A DNA stretch of 64,000 bases from Thelephora terrestris. Its lineage: Eukaryota > Basidiomycota > Agaricomycetes > Thelephorales > Thelephoraceae. The stretch lies in assembly GCA_015956445.1 (NCBI GenBank), contig WIUZ02000008.1:1736001-1800000 (forward strand), written 5' to 3'. Shown here in pieces: positions 45,428-56,124 of this stretch. Below the pieces are notes generated by a model. It was not told the origin of the DNA. It saw nothing but the letters and a program-made list of their open reading frames with translations, and ran no database searches. Made by a program: the position numbers and the translations under genes. How positions within the stretch are numbered: position 1 is the first letter of the stretch; each line of letters starts with the position of its first letter.

Positions 45428-48019
45428 ATGCCCATGATCTCCGATTGCGTCTTCCGTGCTGAGAACAGCACCACTACCATCGAGTCTGCGGATCCGCGCT
45501 CCGTACAGAACAAGAGTTACTTCCTTCCGAACGCCAACGTGGCGTACCCTAGTTATCGCGAGGTGCGACGCCCCGTGTCGCCGTTTGCTGGCAACAACTG
45601 ACATTGCATCGTAGATCTTCGCGGTCGCCGACAAGGTGGATGCTCGACAACTGGAGGCCACGATCGCCAGGCCTCCCCACTACTTGACCATAGATGACGA
45701 GTTGTGGTATCACAACTTGATTGATCACAAGTTACAGGAGTCTATGCGCGGGGTCACGTTTGACACCGAGTTGCGTATGCCATGGGAGACTCCGGTGGCG
45801 TCATCGTTGTGGGGTCTTCTGAAGATGGGAATCTACGATCTAGGAAACGGCGAAGGAAGGTGGCCGGGGGCGACTCGTTCGCAACACTATACAGCAGCCG
45901 TTGGTCACCGCCTTTGGTTCCTATTGAGGACGGAACAGAAAGCGGTGAGTCGGTCTGTGCATCCCGCTTGTGGGATAACACTGATTGACTTCTTAGAATG
46001 AGCGGCTGAAGCGTGAGGTGAAGGAGGCGAAGGACGACGCCCGTAGGATGTACTCAGAGGCGTTGGACATGAAGAAAACGCTGCTCCTGATGAACGATAC
46101 GCTTCGCGTCACGTTTGAGAGCGAGATGCTGGCGATGCGTGAAGAACACAATCGGTTGGTCGAGTCCTTGAAGGAACGGGATGACACCATCCAGCGAGAC
46201 CTGATCGAGGTCGACCGACGGCTCAACCGTCATAGAAGGGCTCTGAATGAGCTTGACACCAAGGTTGGTGCGACTTCTCCTGGTCTTTGTCCAAGAGAGC
46301 TCATGCCACTCCTAGGTTGATACGTTGGACGATGCCTTGCCATTGTTGGGCGCTCGGGTCGAATCGATGAGCGAACGATTGTGTCACTGCCGCACTCGTT
46401 CGGTAGCTGCGGTTCGCGACGAGTCCGAGGACGAGTCGATACCAGATCGGATGGCTTCTCCCATAGGTGGGATGTCGGTTGACATACACTGGGGGCAAGG
46501 GGTCAAATACCCGGTGGGTACATGCTGAATACATTGTGATCACAGTCAAAAAGTGATCACAATGTGCCCAGTGGGGAAAATTTGAATACATTCAAAATGT
46601 ACCTGGCCATGTGAACCCAATGTACCCATCAATGTGATCTCAATGTGCCCACTGGGGACATTTTGATTGCGATCACAATGTACACATCAATGTGAACTCA
46701 ATGTGCCTGCTGTGCACATTTTAATTTCTTTCACAATGTCTCCATCAATGTGTTCCCAATGTACCCAGCTCATTACATAATAGTTTCTTTCACAATGTTG
46801 TCCACAATGTGTCCAGCATGTGGCTGAGCCACTCATTCAAAATTATTTCAAAGATTATCCAGTGATGTGTCCATAATGTCCCCAGGGGGTTCTTTTTGAA
46901 GTAATCACAATGTAATCTCAATATTGTTCAATTTCATCATGAACTTTCAAAGAAATCACTATGTGTATGGCTGTACACATTCTAGACACATCACTGGATA
47001 CTTTGTGAAAGAATTTTGAATGAGTGGCTCAGCCACATGCTGGACACATTGTGGACAACATTGTGAAAGAAACTATTATGTAATGAGCTGGGTACATTGG
47101 GAACACATTGATGGGGACATTGTGAAAGAAATTAAAATGTGCACAGCAGGCACATTGAGATCACATTGATGTGTACATTGTGATCGCAATCAAAATGTCC
47201 CCAGTGGGCACATTGAGATCACATTGATGGGTACATTGTGATCGCAATCAAAATGTGCCCACTGGGCACATTGGGTTCACATGGCCAGGTACATTTTGAA
47301 TGTATTCAAATTTTCCCCACTGAGCACATTGTGATCACTTTTGGACTGTGATCACAATGTATTCAGCATGTACCCACTGGGTATTTGACCCCTTGCCCCC
47401 AGTGATATTTGGCTTGTCCACTGACATCCCTTCTTAGCTTCCGATGGGTCGTACCGCACACCCGCGCATACTGATGGCGGGGAGGAGGTCGTTCGCGAGA
47501 CGTCTGAGGAAACGGCCGTGAATCCGGTTAGCAGTTCTCCCGAGTTGGAGTACGCGGGGGAGAACGAAGTGGCTGTTCCGATTCCGCCTCCGTCGATCTC
47601 GCCGGTGCGTGGGCAACGTTCTATCCGTGCTCGTCGTTGGGTTCCTTACCGTGGGGCACTTCGTCCAGCGCACCGCATGCGTCCCAGTAATCCCAACGTT
47701 GTCCGCCAGGGTGGAGACATCGAATCCACCGTCCTATTCCGATGCGACGACGTTACAGTGTCGCGTGGATCGTGGCGAGCTGATTCCGGTGGAGTCCGTC
47801 GACGTGAACGGCTTAACCGACCTTACGCTCTTGTCGGTCCAGCGTGCAGCGGAGGCCGTTCGCCTGGTGGCTCAACTGACCGAGAGAGTGGAGGGTTGGT
47901 CAGTCCAGAGGACTCTGGATCAGACTATGGTCGATTCAGTGAGGAACCGTCTTCGCGCCGAGGTTCAGTTGGCCGTCGCTCATCGTCTGGACACTAGTGG
48001 TGGTCCCCATTGTTTGTAA
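45428..48019 (+). CDS. Orphan coiled-coil protein gene carrying a palindromic element in an intron
   Basis: I do not recognise this family. Start ATG 45428 (MPMISDCVFRAENSTTTIES). A spliced intron (about 45559-45615) leads to IFAVADKVDARQLEATIARP, HYLTIDDELWYHNLIDHKLQ, SSLWGLLKMGIYDLGNGEGR and HYTAAVGHRLWFLLRTEQKA. A long coiled coil follows (NERLKREVKEAKDDARRMYS to HRRALNELDTKV). After DRMASPIA the gene crosses a 971-nt intron (46467-47437) that contains a 918-bp inverted-repeat element. Coding resumes SDGSYRTPAHTDGGEEVVRE, then after an intron at 47604-47669 RTACVPVIPTLSARVETSNP and SVQRAAEAVRLVAQLTERVE, to a stop at 48017-48019. The layout (globular N-terminal part, coiled coil, disordered tail) resembles transposon-linked or orphan Agaricomycete genes. 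Function unknown. Confidence 0.55.
46487..47404. mobile_element. Palindromic (foldback/MITE-like) CACTG-ended element
   Basis: A 918-bp near-perfect palindrome. Left end CACTGGGGGCAAGGGGTCAA, right end its reverse complement. The flanking ATA at 46484-46486 and 47405-47407 is a 3-bp target duplication. CACTG ends plus a 3-bp duplication fit the CACTA/CMC superfamily. The arms (about 390-400 bp each) are built from many copies of short ACATTGTGATC / CAATGTGCCCACTGG motifs, and a roughly 107-bp non-palindromic loop lies at about 46876-46982. No open frame exists, so it is non-autonomous. It sits inside an intron of the 45428-48019 gene. Confidence 0.8.
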
Positions 48020-48216
48020 AATCTGCAATAACTGCGCCAACTGGTTGTGTTATTCTGGCCGACAAACTGGTTGTAGGTATTTGCACGATGGCCACTGGTA
48101 GCAGCCGGCAGCCAGGCTGGGACCCACCTTCCAAATGGGGCTAATGGTTTGAGGTCAGCCTCTGTGCTCGCCGACAACTGACCACTGCCCCCCCCCGTAA
48201 ATAGTGACATGTAGGC

Positions 48217-48232
48217 CATATATATATATATT
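48217..48232. repeat. TA dinucleotide microsatellite
   Basis: A short run of alternating T and A beside a poly-C stretch (48187-48196), downstream of the orphan gene. Confidence 0.6.
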
Positions 48233-48295
48233 TGATATTTTTCTTGGCTCTTCGACGCCCCTCCCAACGCGAGCGCGAGTAGCAACCGTGTGAAA

Positions 48296-50240
48296 TATGG
48301 ACTTCGTTAGTGATGGCGCGACCACATCCCGCGATCAGGTGGGAATCCCAGGCGCCTCTTTCCCTGATGGGTTCCCTCCTTGGATTTCTGCGTAGGGAAC
48401 GTTCCTGCCCGTCCCCAGGGTGGTTTCCCGTACCCAGCAAAGCGTCGCGACCGTGGGAATGGCACCCCACGCCACAATTGGTTCGGATTCCCCCGATCAA
48501 GCTGATCTCGGTTCCGCGTGCTGCAACTGCATTTCCCCTCTCACCCCTTCCCCTCACCATCTACGCGGCTACCGTCCTCGGGCTGTCCGTCCCGCCAGCT
48601 CGCGATGACGTGGAACCCGTTTCCCCCAACTCCCAGACCGATCGGGTCGTCCGAACGTTAGATCAAGTGAGTAATCTACCTTCCCTCTCAGGAAAGTTTT
48701 CCGCTTATCAGGTTCCCCTCGAATGGGCATCCCCTACCCAAGGGCGACTGGGATGTTCCATCGCCAACCACTGATTGGTCGACGCCCCCCCTCTCGTCCC
48801 AATCGATGCGCGCACCCTCCTATTTGGCAATCATCTGTCCCCTTCCTGCTCGGTAAGTTTTTACCACGTTTCGCGATGGGTAACGACCCTCCCATCCTCA
48901 CGTGCGCTTTGTAGACGCTGCTCTGCCGTCGGTCGACGCCCAGTGAGCCTCCCTCCTTGCGCTCCCTCCCTGCTCGACTTGGCGACTCCCTTTCCCTTTC
49001 CCTCCCTTGCCCCTTTCCGTAACGACCCTCCCACCCCCATGTGCGCTTCGTAGACGCCGCTCTGCCGTCGGTCGACGCCCAGTAAGCCTCCCGCCTTGCG
49101 CTCCCTCCCTGCTCAGCTTGGCAGCTCCCTTTCCGTTCTGTTTCCTTATCGACGTCCCGCCTCCCGCTCCCTTCTTGTTCTGCTTGGCAACTCCTTTGCC
49201 TTTCCGGTCCCTTTTCCTATCCACGTTCCGCCGAAAGAAGATTGCCTCTCCCTATTTCTCCGCACGCTGCTCTGCGTCGATTGGTTGATGCTGGCACATC
49301 CTGACACCCGACAACCGCTCTTCTCTTGCTCTGTTTGGTAAGCCCTTTCCTGTATCGCTTGCACCGCCGTTTGTCATGTTTACGGTCAGCAACGGGACTT
49401 CCCTGCATTCTCAGGCGCCTCTCTCATGCCCCAGTTCCATTGGTCCTCGTTTTTCCCGATACGTACTTCTTTGTGCATTTCCCTTCCCATTTTATTGATC
49501 TCTTTCATCTGTCGCGTCCCGCGTGAGCAGACCCGTCCCGAATCCTTCGCACGCTCCGCAGACGCTGCGCGATGATTGGTCGACACTTTCCTCGATACAC
49601 TTTCCTTCCTGCCTTGTTTGACAATCCCCCAACCCCTTTCGTTCATCTTTTCTCTTAATGTACGCCACCGTGAGCAACAAATGTTCATTATCCTCCGCGC
49701 TGTTTGCAGACGCTGCGTTCTGATTGGACAATGACACCCCACTCTCCGGATCATCCTTTGTGCAAGTACCCTTCCCTTCTGTGAAGTCCCTTTCTATCTC
49801 CTCAGTTTCGTCATCGACACCCCGCTTTACCGCATCCCCATGTTCGCCCGCAACCCTACCTGAATCTATACAGTATGTAGATTTCTTACTTGGTCAACGA
49901 GCGTCTCATCTCCTCGTCCTCGATCCATGCTTCCTACCCGCCAGCTCGGTAAGTTCGGCCCGTTTCACTCACCCCGTTCCGCACCCCCTTCCATCGTTGG
50001 TAACGACTTCTCCCGATCCGCGTGCACCTCAAACTGGCTGGTAGATACCGTTCAGCCTTCCACGATGTCTTGTAACCGCCTCCCACGTTCCCCAGTGTCC
50101 TCGACAATCATTCTCCCATTCACCCTGATACACGCGACGGTCCCAATTGGCGAGTTATCGAAGGACACTCTCGATAGCCTTTGCGGGGCTCCACCGGTCT
50201 CTTTAACTGTAATTGATTGTAACTGTAAACGATTGTAACC
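48296..50240 (+). other. Possible multi-exon gene or relic made of degenerate repeated Pro/Ser/Thr exons
   Basis: The plus strand shows a series of exon-like modules separated by GTAAGT-type donors and pyrimidine-AG acceptors, without one unbroken model. The modules carry a D/R-W-S-T-P-like core: near 48773 (TTDWSTPPLSSQS), 48925 and 49065 (RRSTPSEPPSLRSLPARL, RRSTPSKPPALRSLPAQL), 49275 (VDWLMLAHPD), 49573 (DDWSTLSS) and 49718 (SDWTMTPHS). The 48925 and 49065 modules are near-identical over more than 100 bases. It looks like the Pro/Ser-rich repeat zone of an accessory-type gene that expanded by exon+intron duplication and then decayed. I cannot name a product. Confidence 0.35.
48905..49140. 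repeat. Tandem duplication of about 140 bp
   Basis: Two adjacent copies share the block TAGACGC(T/C)GCTCTGCCGTC through CCTTGCGCTCCCTCCCTGCTC and the intron-like CGTAACGACCCTCCCA segment. They are the best-preserved pair in the degenerate module array. Confidence 0.7.
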
Positions 50241-50559
50241 GAGTTTGTTTTTCCCGACATTATTATAATATTTGTTATCATTGAGCCTGCAATGCAACAT
50301 ACGTGGCCACCAACCCGCACCTTCTTAGAAATGACAACAAGAAGTTGCGGCCGCTGGGATCAACGCCCCTGTCTTCGCCGGCGCGACGACATATAACTTA
50401 CAAGTTCTAGAGTCTGATGCACGTGGCGTCTTCCCAGGCTGTAAATTAAAGTAGATATTCTTTCGAAAACCTCGGGATAGACGCTTCTGCACGCATCAAT
50501 GACAAGAAATATATTGGCGCAACTGTAGATGATTCGTTCGACACAAAATTAAGCGGGCA

Positions 50560-51917
50560 CTAGTCTTCTACCTCAATTACACAAACATGGCCATCACGCC
50601 GGGAGGTATCGTTGCAAACAATTCTGCGACAGTAGTCACACACACGGAATTCCTTATAGAATTGTTCCTGTAGGACCCCGTGTCTGCAGAGGAGGTTGGA
50701 GATCGTTGAAGCCAGCCCCGCAGACAGTTGGTCGTCTGGATGCGACTGAGGGCGGCTCTCGGACGACGGGCCAACACCGTGACCGGGCACCGTTTCGATC
50801 TTCCTGGAGACCTTCTTTCGAAGATCACGCTTGCGTTTCTTCGGGCCAGCCTCCGCCGTGATATCTAGGGTAAACATCCAGTAGTCAGACACAGTTCAGG
50901 TTAGAGTAAGTGGTTCTGTTGATATGTACTCACCGACGTTCGACGCCTCCGAGTCACCTTCAGTGGAATCGGTGTCCTTCACGGACAGAACTTGATCCTT
51001 GTACTTTTCCATCAGTTCACTAACATTCACTGTATGTCAAAGTTACCGTAACCGTTTGTGAAGCAGACAGCTTGTGGGACTCACCGAAATAAGAACACTC
51101 TGATTCGGGACAAACCAGGCACATCGCGTTATACGATGGCGAATCACGCCAGGTTGGAACAAGGAACTGAGCCTTGCGGGGGGATCCACGCAGCAGACAG
51201 AAACACGACGGTCTGTCCCAGTTGCGCGTCTCCAGGAAATTTGGGAGCTGCAATGGATCGACTGGCTGTCCGTCCCCGTCTAAAGGGCTTGTCCGTGAAT
51301 GAGTCAGCATGTTCTCAGCAGGAGACCGAAACGACTCACTACTGAATGGGCACAAGAGTACCCTTCGAATTTTCGGCATCCCATTCGAAGGTGACAAGGG
51401 TTGTCGCAAGTCTCAAACTTGCCTTATATTCGCGAAAGACACTGTCGTCCCGGCTAGACTTCTTCGCGGAGAACTCGACCGCGGAGATGGGGCTTCGCAT
51501 GAGGTCACTGCTGCCTTGGGCACGTTTCGGAGTAGGCGTGACAGGTGTCGAACGGTTCGAGTGACCGGTGCGGAAATCGCAGGGGGCAGGGGAACACATC
51601 CTTGCGCTGTGCTGCATGAGGAGGGCTGGGGGAATGCAGGCCGCGCCATACGCCTGCACGACTGCGCTTTTATCGTGACAACGCATGGGTCGATGGCAAG
51701 ATCGCCCGATGGCCAAGTTAGGGAATGGAAGACTTGGGAGGTCAACTACCCTCCCCATTTGGAATCGAAGTCCTGCCGGGAGGCTGACATACAGTGCCTG
51801 CCGGCAATCTAGGACAAAAATGTCAGTCGATGGACAGCGGCCATCGGAACAAACCCGATAATAAATACGGTCATCGATTGTTCGTGACATCTCCCGTTCA
51901 AGACTCAATGCGATCAA
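50560..51917 (-). CDS. Orphan cysteine-containing protein
   Basis: Family not recognised. The start at 51917 (MIALSLEREMSRTIDDRIYY) leads a long first exon containing ALYVSLPAGLRFQMGRVVDL, CHDKSAVVQAYGAACIPPAL and SSRDDSVFREYKASLRLATT. After a GTGAGT donor the next exon gives PLDGDGQPVDPLQLPNFLET, DRPSCFCLLRGSPRKAQFL and NAMCLVCPESECSYFG. A short acidic exon (LMEKYKDQVLSVKDTD) and a last exon (DITAEAGPKKRKRDLRKKVS to CRHGVLQEQFYKEFRVCDYC, RRIVCND, HVCVIEVED) follow. Cys pairs in the second and last exons suggest metal binding. The basic KKRKRDLRKK could be a nuclear signal. Exon joins were chosen to keep frame; the second acceptor is uncertain. Confidence 0.5.
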
Positions 51918-52217
51918 TTTGGCACAGGCATGTCAAAGAACAGCTTATCGGACATGCCTAGAGGTGCTGAATACAAGCGGTATAAGTAGCTACTTGTACG
52001 GAAGAGTAACTGTGGTGGCGTAACGACAACGGACCAGTGGCAAAGCCAAGGAAAAACGACGGGAGCGATATACAACTGTATGGGTAGAGGAAAAGACAGG
52101 AGGGTGGAATGTGGTTGGACGATAGGAAACGTGTGGGGACGACCCTGAGAAGGGCACAGGCAATTCAGGTCGTTAGCTAAGGATGGGGTGGCAACAGGAA
52201 CAACGATAGAGGAATGA

Positions 52218-55058
52218 TCAAGACGACTTCTGTCTCTTTCGTGAAGTGTTTGTTCCCTCAGCCGCTCTCTTCTTTCGCCCAGATGCTACCCTTTTGGTCT
52301 CCGGTTGTCCAGATGTTACCACTGGGGTCTCAGGAGTACCCTTGGTGGGAACTGGCCAGCCCTGTGCGAGCTCCAAGACGAAGATGAGGTCGTTGACAAT
52401 GTTTGACCAATCGGCATCGTAGGTAGGTAGGTCGCTGAAATCCAAGGCGGCGTCGTCCTGCGCGGCAGCTGCGCGACGTTCTTCCTTCGTGCGGTTCAGG
52501 TTCTTACCGAAACTGTGATCCCACCAAGCCAGGCATAAGATAAGGAGGAAGACGCCCTTCTTTCCACCGGCAAGCGCGTAGGAGTAATCATTGCTATTGT
52601 TGGGGGAGGTCTGGCCCCCGTGTCGCCACTTGGGTTGAATAGTTGACCACCAGAGCGTAACCTCCTTGCCAAACTCTGGTAACGTGACTGCATCCCCCTT
52701 GGAAGGGTCGTGGCGCCATTTGAAGTATTCTTTGAGGATTTGGGGCTTGTTCGTCATGGGCAAGTTTGTTCCCTATGAAGATATCGTTAGAGAATGCGAG
52801 AGAGGAGAACAAAATCCTGAACGTACGATCTTTTCGTCAAGGCCAAACCCAAGTCTTCTTTCCTGCCGGAGCCAGAGGGCAATGAGTCTCTCCCATAGAC
52901 TTCCTGCCTCTACCATTAATACGGAGTCGAGCCTTCCACGTTCGATGAGCCAAGAGGGAATGTCCGATCTGTCGATTCGGTAACTGGGGGTGATCCGAGA
53001 GGCGAGGAGGGTAGAGCGCTCGGTGGCGATGGAAGGTCCGTCGAGTGGCTGGTGCGATGGGGGGGGATGTTCAAGAGCAAGGGAGGTATCGGAGGGAATT
53101 GTCAAAAACCCCTCGAGTGACTGTTGCGATGAGGGTACAATCTCCCCGAACGATGTAGTGGAAGGTGTGGGGGAAGAAGACGTGGGGGGAGAAGACGTGG
53201 CAAATGATGGGACATCCGGTTGCTTCAGAAGTTCATACCCGGACCCGATCAGCGTCAAAATGATCTCCGGCGCTCCTTCGATGGAATCACGTCGTGGTGC
53301 CGTAGTGGCGGTCACATTGGGTTTGCTTCGAGCTTTGTAGGTACTCGTAGCAGCCGCTGCCGTTTCCGAGCCATCGCCAGGTGAACTGGAACGCTGGTTG
53401 GGAGGAATTTCGGGGGTCATGTGGGAGATCGGGAGAGCAGTGACGGGAGTGGGTTCAAGAACAACGCGATCAACATCAGCCTGGCAAGAATCAAGAACTG
53501 GGGCAGGAACAAGATCTGAGGAAGGGGTAGGAAGAAGAGCCGAGGAATGGGCGAGAACAAGATCTGAAGAAGGGGCTGGGAGAAGGGGCTGGGTAGCTGC
53601 AGAAGGCACGATAGCAGTTTTTTCCGTGATGGACCCAACGGACTTGTGATTTCCGAAGATTTCCTGCGGAGAAACGAAGTTACTGGCCCCGGGTCCGAAG
53701 ATTTCCTGTGGTGAAACGAAGTTACTGGCCCTGGGTACCGTAGTGTGTAGTTCACCGTCGACGGGGAAGGATATCAAATCCTGTGGAAGAGGGAGGACGT
53801 CGGAGGCCTCAGTGACGTCAAAGCCGGAGTCTGACACAGCAGACGAAGACGCTCCGGGATCGGGGACAGGAGGCGCGTTGGTGAACATGAATGTTTTTCG
53901 TCCACTAGTCCCTGGTTCTAAAAAAACATTGAGTGGTTGACCTTGAATATGTCTCAAGGGCATGTACCGCCAAAAATTTGCATGCCCCACTCCATAAACC
54001 TCTTCTCGATGACGTTATCCCAGTCACTCCCACAGAAGGCGCGGAAGTCCAACTCCTCTCCTCCCCCTTGAGAATAACTCCATGGGAAACATGTTAGCCG
54101 GAGTGATCTTGGGAATCGGCCGTAAACCTACTTTTGAAAAGACACATCTCCGGTTCGAGGATCTGCGAAGCCAACGAAAAGATGAGCGATGCAGCCTGCC
54201 TGATCTTCTAGGTTCTTGAGCATGCGGCTCAATGTCTTTGCCACTGACGGCTGGCCCCTGCGGTGGTGCGGTGGTCAGATAGAACATTGCAGCTAGTAAA
54301 GTAAGAATATCTTACACTTCGTGCCAGGCTAGTTTTTTGTCTCGCTCTCGGACGTCCTCGATGACCCGAATCGGCCGATACAATTTCCTCCATTCCTCGT
54401 CGCGACGGTCATCGACTTTTTTCTTCTCGGCAGGAGGGAGCGCATCGTAAAACTCTTTTGCAATCTTGAGCTTGAAGTCAATGGGGATTGAGGAGCCTGA
54501 GGTCGCAGCGGCTGAGCTATCCCCTCCCACGGTTGACTGAGACTCCCTGTGCTTCTTCCAACGGGCCTCGACGATATCCTTGAGGCCGTGATTCCAGAAG
54601 TAAGAGCAGTAAGCTTGGGCCGGAGCAAGCTTCCGTTTTTCGTTTTGATTCAGCTTCAGGTCAGATTTGAGGACTTGGAAGTGGGACGAGCGTGGTTGTG
54701 GAACCAATTACGAATCTTCTGTTAAATTGAATCGTTAGACGTACAAGGAAGAAACATATTATATACATACTTCGTTGGTTACCTTGCGAAAAACCAATAT
54801 TGCGTTCGCAGGCGAGCCATACTGCTTAATGTCGGCAGGAGTCACAGTGATCGGCCATTTCTTGTACCAGCCGTCAAACACAGGCGGCCAGAAACGATTG
54901 AGTGTTGTGGCGGTCTGATGAGTCAGAAAACCCAGATGATGAGAAGTCAAAAATTCAAGTTGCTCCTTCGACTTCCCGGACTTGGTGGTCGAAGCGCCTG
55001 TTGCTGTCCCCGTGTTGGGTGTAGGCGCTGGCTTCTTCCCCAGCTGTTTCGAAGACAT
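52218..55058 (-). CDS. Transposon-linked-type protein with homeodomain-like NWFHNHARP motif
   Basis: Start ATG 55058 (MSSKQLGKKPAPTPNTGTAT). The first exon reads QTATTLNRFWPPVFDGWYKK, WPITVTPADIKQYGSPANAI and FRKVTNE. After an intron it continues KIRNWFHNHARP, reminiscent of the recognition helix of homeodomains. Then LAPAQAYCSYFWNHGLKDIV, FYDALPPAEKKKVDDRRDEE, a short exon (KVGLRPIPKITPANMFPMEL), a long Pro/Ser-rich exon (53990-52790) containing EIILTLIGSGYELLKQ, and a C-terminal exon with LPEFGKEVTLWWSTIQPKWR and AGGKKGVFLLILCLAWWDHS, ending RKKRAAEGTNTSRKRQKSS at 52218. I recall this architecture from many Agaricomycete genes near DNA transposons, but its function is not known to me. No transposase lies beside it here. 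Confidence 0.6.
53653..53736 (-). repeat. 42-bp tandem duplication within coding sequence
   Basis: Two direct copies of 42 bases (53653-53694 and 53695-53736) encode the 14-residue unit PGASNFVSPQEIFG twice in the Pro/Ser-rich exon. Only a few bases differ, so it is recent. Confidence 0.85.
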
Positions 55059-56124
55059 GGTAGGCGAGCGAAGAGGCAACAACAAGGTTAGAGGGTATGA
55101 TAGGTTTCACACTTTACACGATAACACGCACTTTATATCCAACTGGAGTACGGCAGGGGGTTGCCATGGGGGACAGAATTTCCGGCGACCATGCTATGCG
55201 TTCCCTCCGTTGTCGTAGACGATGATCTCCTCCGGTGGTTCTCGACAAGTTTTTTTTTCTTGCGGGTTTCTAATGGAAACCGAAGAATGCAAGCAATAAG
55301 ACCGAGAGCAGGAGTAGAAAGTCCTTCCTACACAGAAGTCCAGCGATGATGGTTCCTCGTGGCGGATTCTCTTTCGGCGTCGCATACAGTCTTGGCGATA
55401 CCGTGCAATGGGGCACGGAAAATATTGAAGGAACATCTCCATGCTGGCTGCCAATCAGGTTGGTTGACGCCATCCAAGGCATGCGGACTGATAGATGACA
55501 GCAGAATAAGGTGAGAGCTACTCCTCACAGAGAGCCGTTGAAGCGTGAATGAGAAATCAAGCAAGTTAATGCCCTGCCTGAGCAAAAATTGGCATATCAA
55601 ACTCTAATCGATCGAGCAAGTCGAGGGCCTACCTGAGCAAGACTTACATCATCAAGCATCAGCCCGACGACCGAGTGACACTAAGGCATGCAGATCTTTC
55701 TGGTAGAAACACCACGTTCCGCTGTGCTGAGTTTCGCCTCTCTAAACGATCAGCGCAATCAAATAAGAGAGGTAATACTCATCCAGATGCATCGCATCCC
55801 AGCCCCACCATTCCTCTTCCAACCCAATCGCATGTAAGGCTGAGCGAGAGGGGGTGCGTGCAAGGGTGGGAGAGGGCCTGGAACGTGAAGCTTGGAGGTT
55901 AAGCGGGGAGGTTAGCTGCCCGATTGATTTCGCCTTGATGTTCGGACACGTGACACTCGGACTTGTGAATGAGATTTAGTTCCCACCCCCAGGCCATGCG
56001 GCCGCCGAGGCGGCATTCACGTTCCCAAAAGAGTGATTGATGGTGCATTTAAACAGTGAGCGCTGAATGTGAACAGGTGGCTTCCACACTCTTCTCCTAA
56101 CTGTGGTCACCCAGCTCACGAAAT
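55059..56124. other. Divergent intergenic stretch
   Basis: About 1.07 kb between two divergently transcribed orphan genes. Open frames at 55160-55600 and 55675-55902 give no recognisable protein. Promoters for both neighbours should lie here. No repeat was recognised. Confidence 0.4.

Noticed and set aside
46487-47404. CRISPR-like array of short repeats
   Set aside because: The repeated ACATTG motifs are unevenly spaced, vary in sequence and form one large palindrome with a target duplication. This is a eukaryotic transposon, not a CRISPR.
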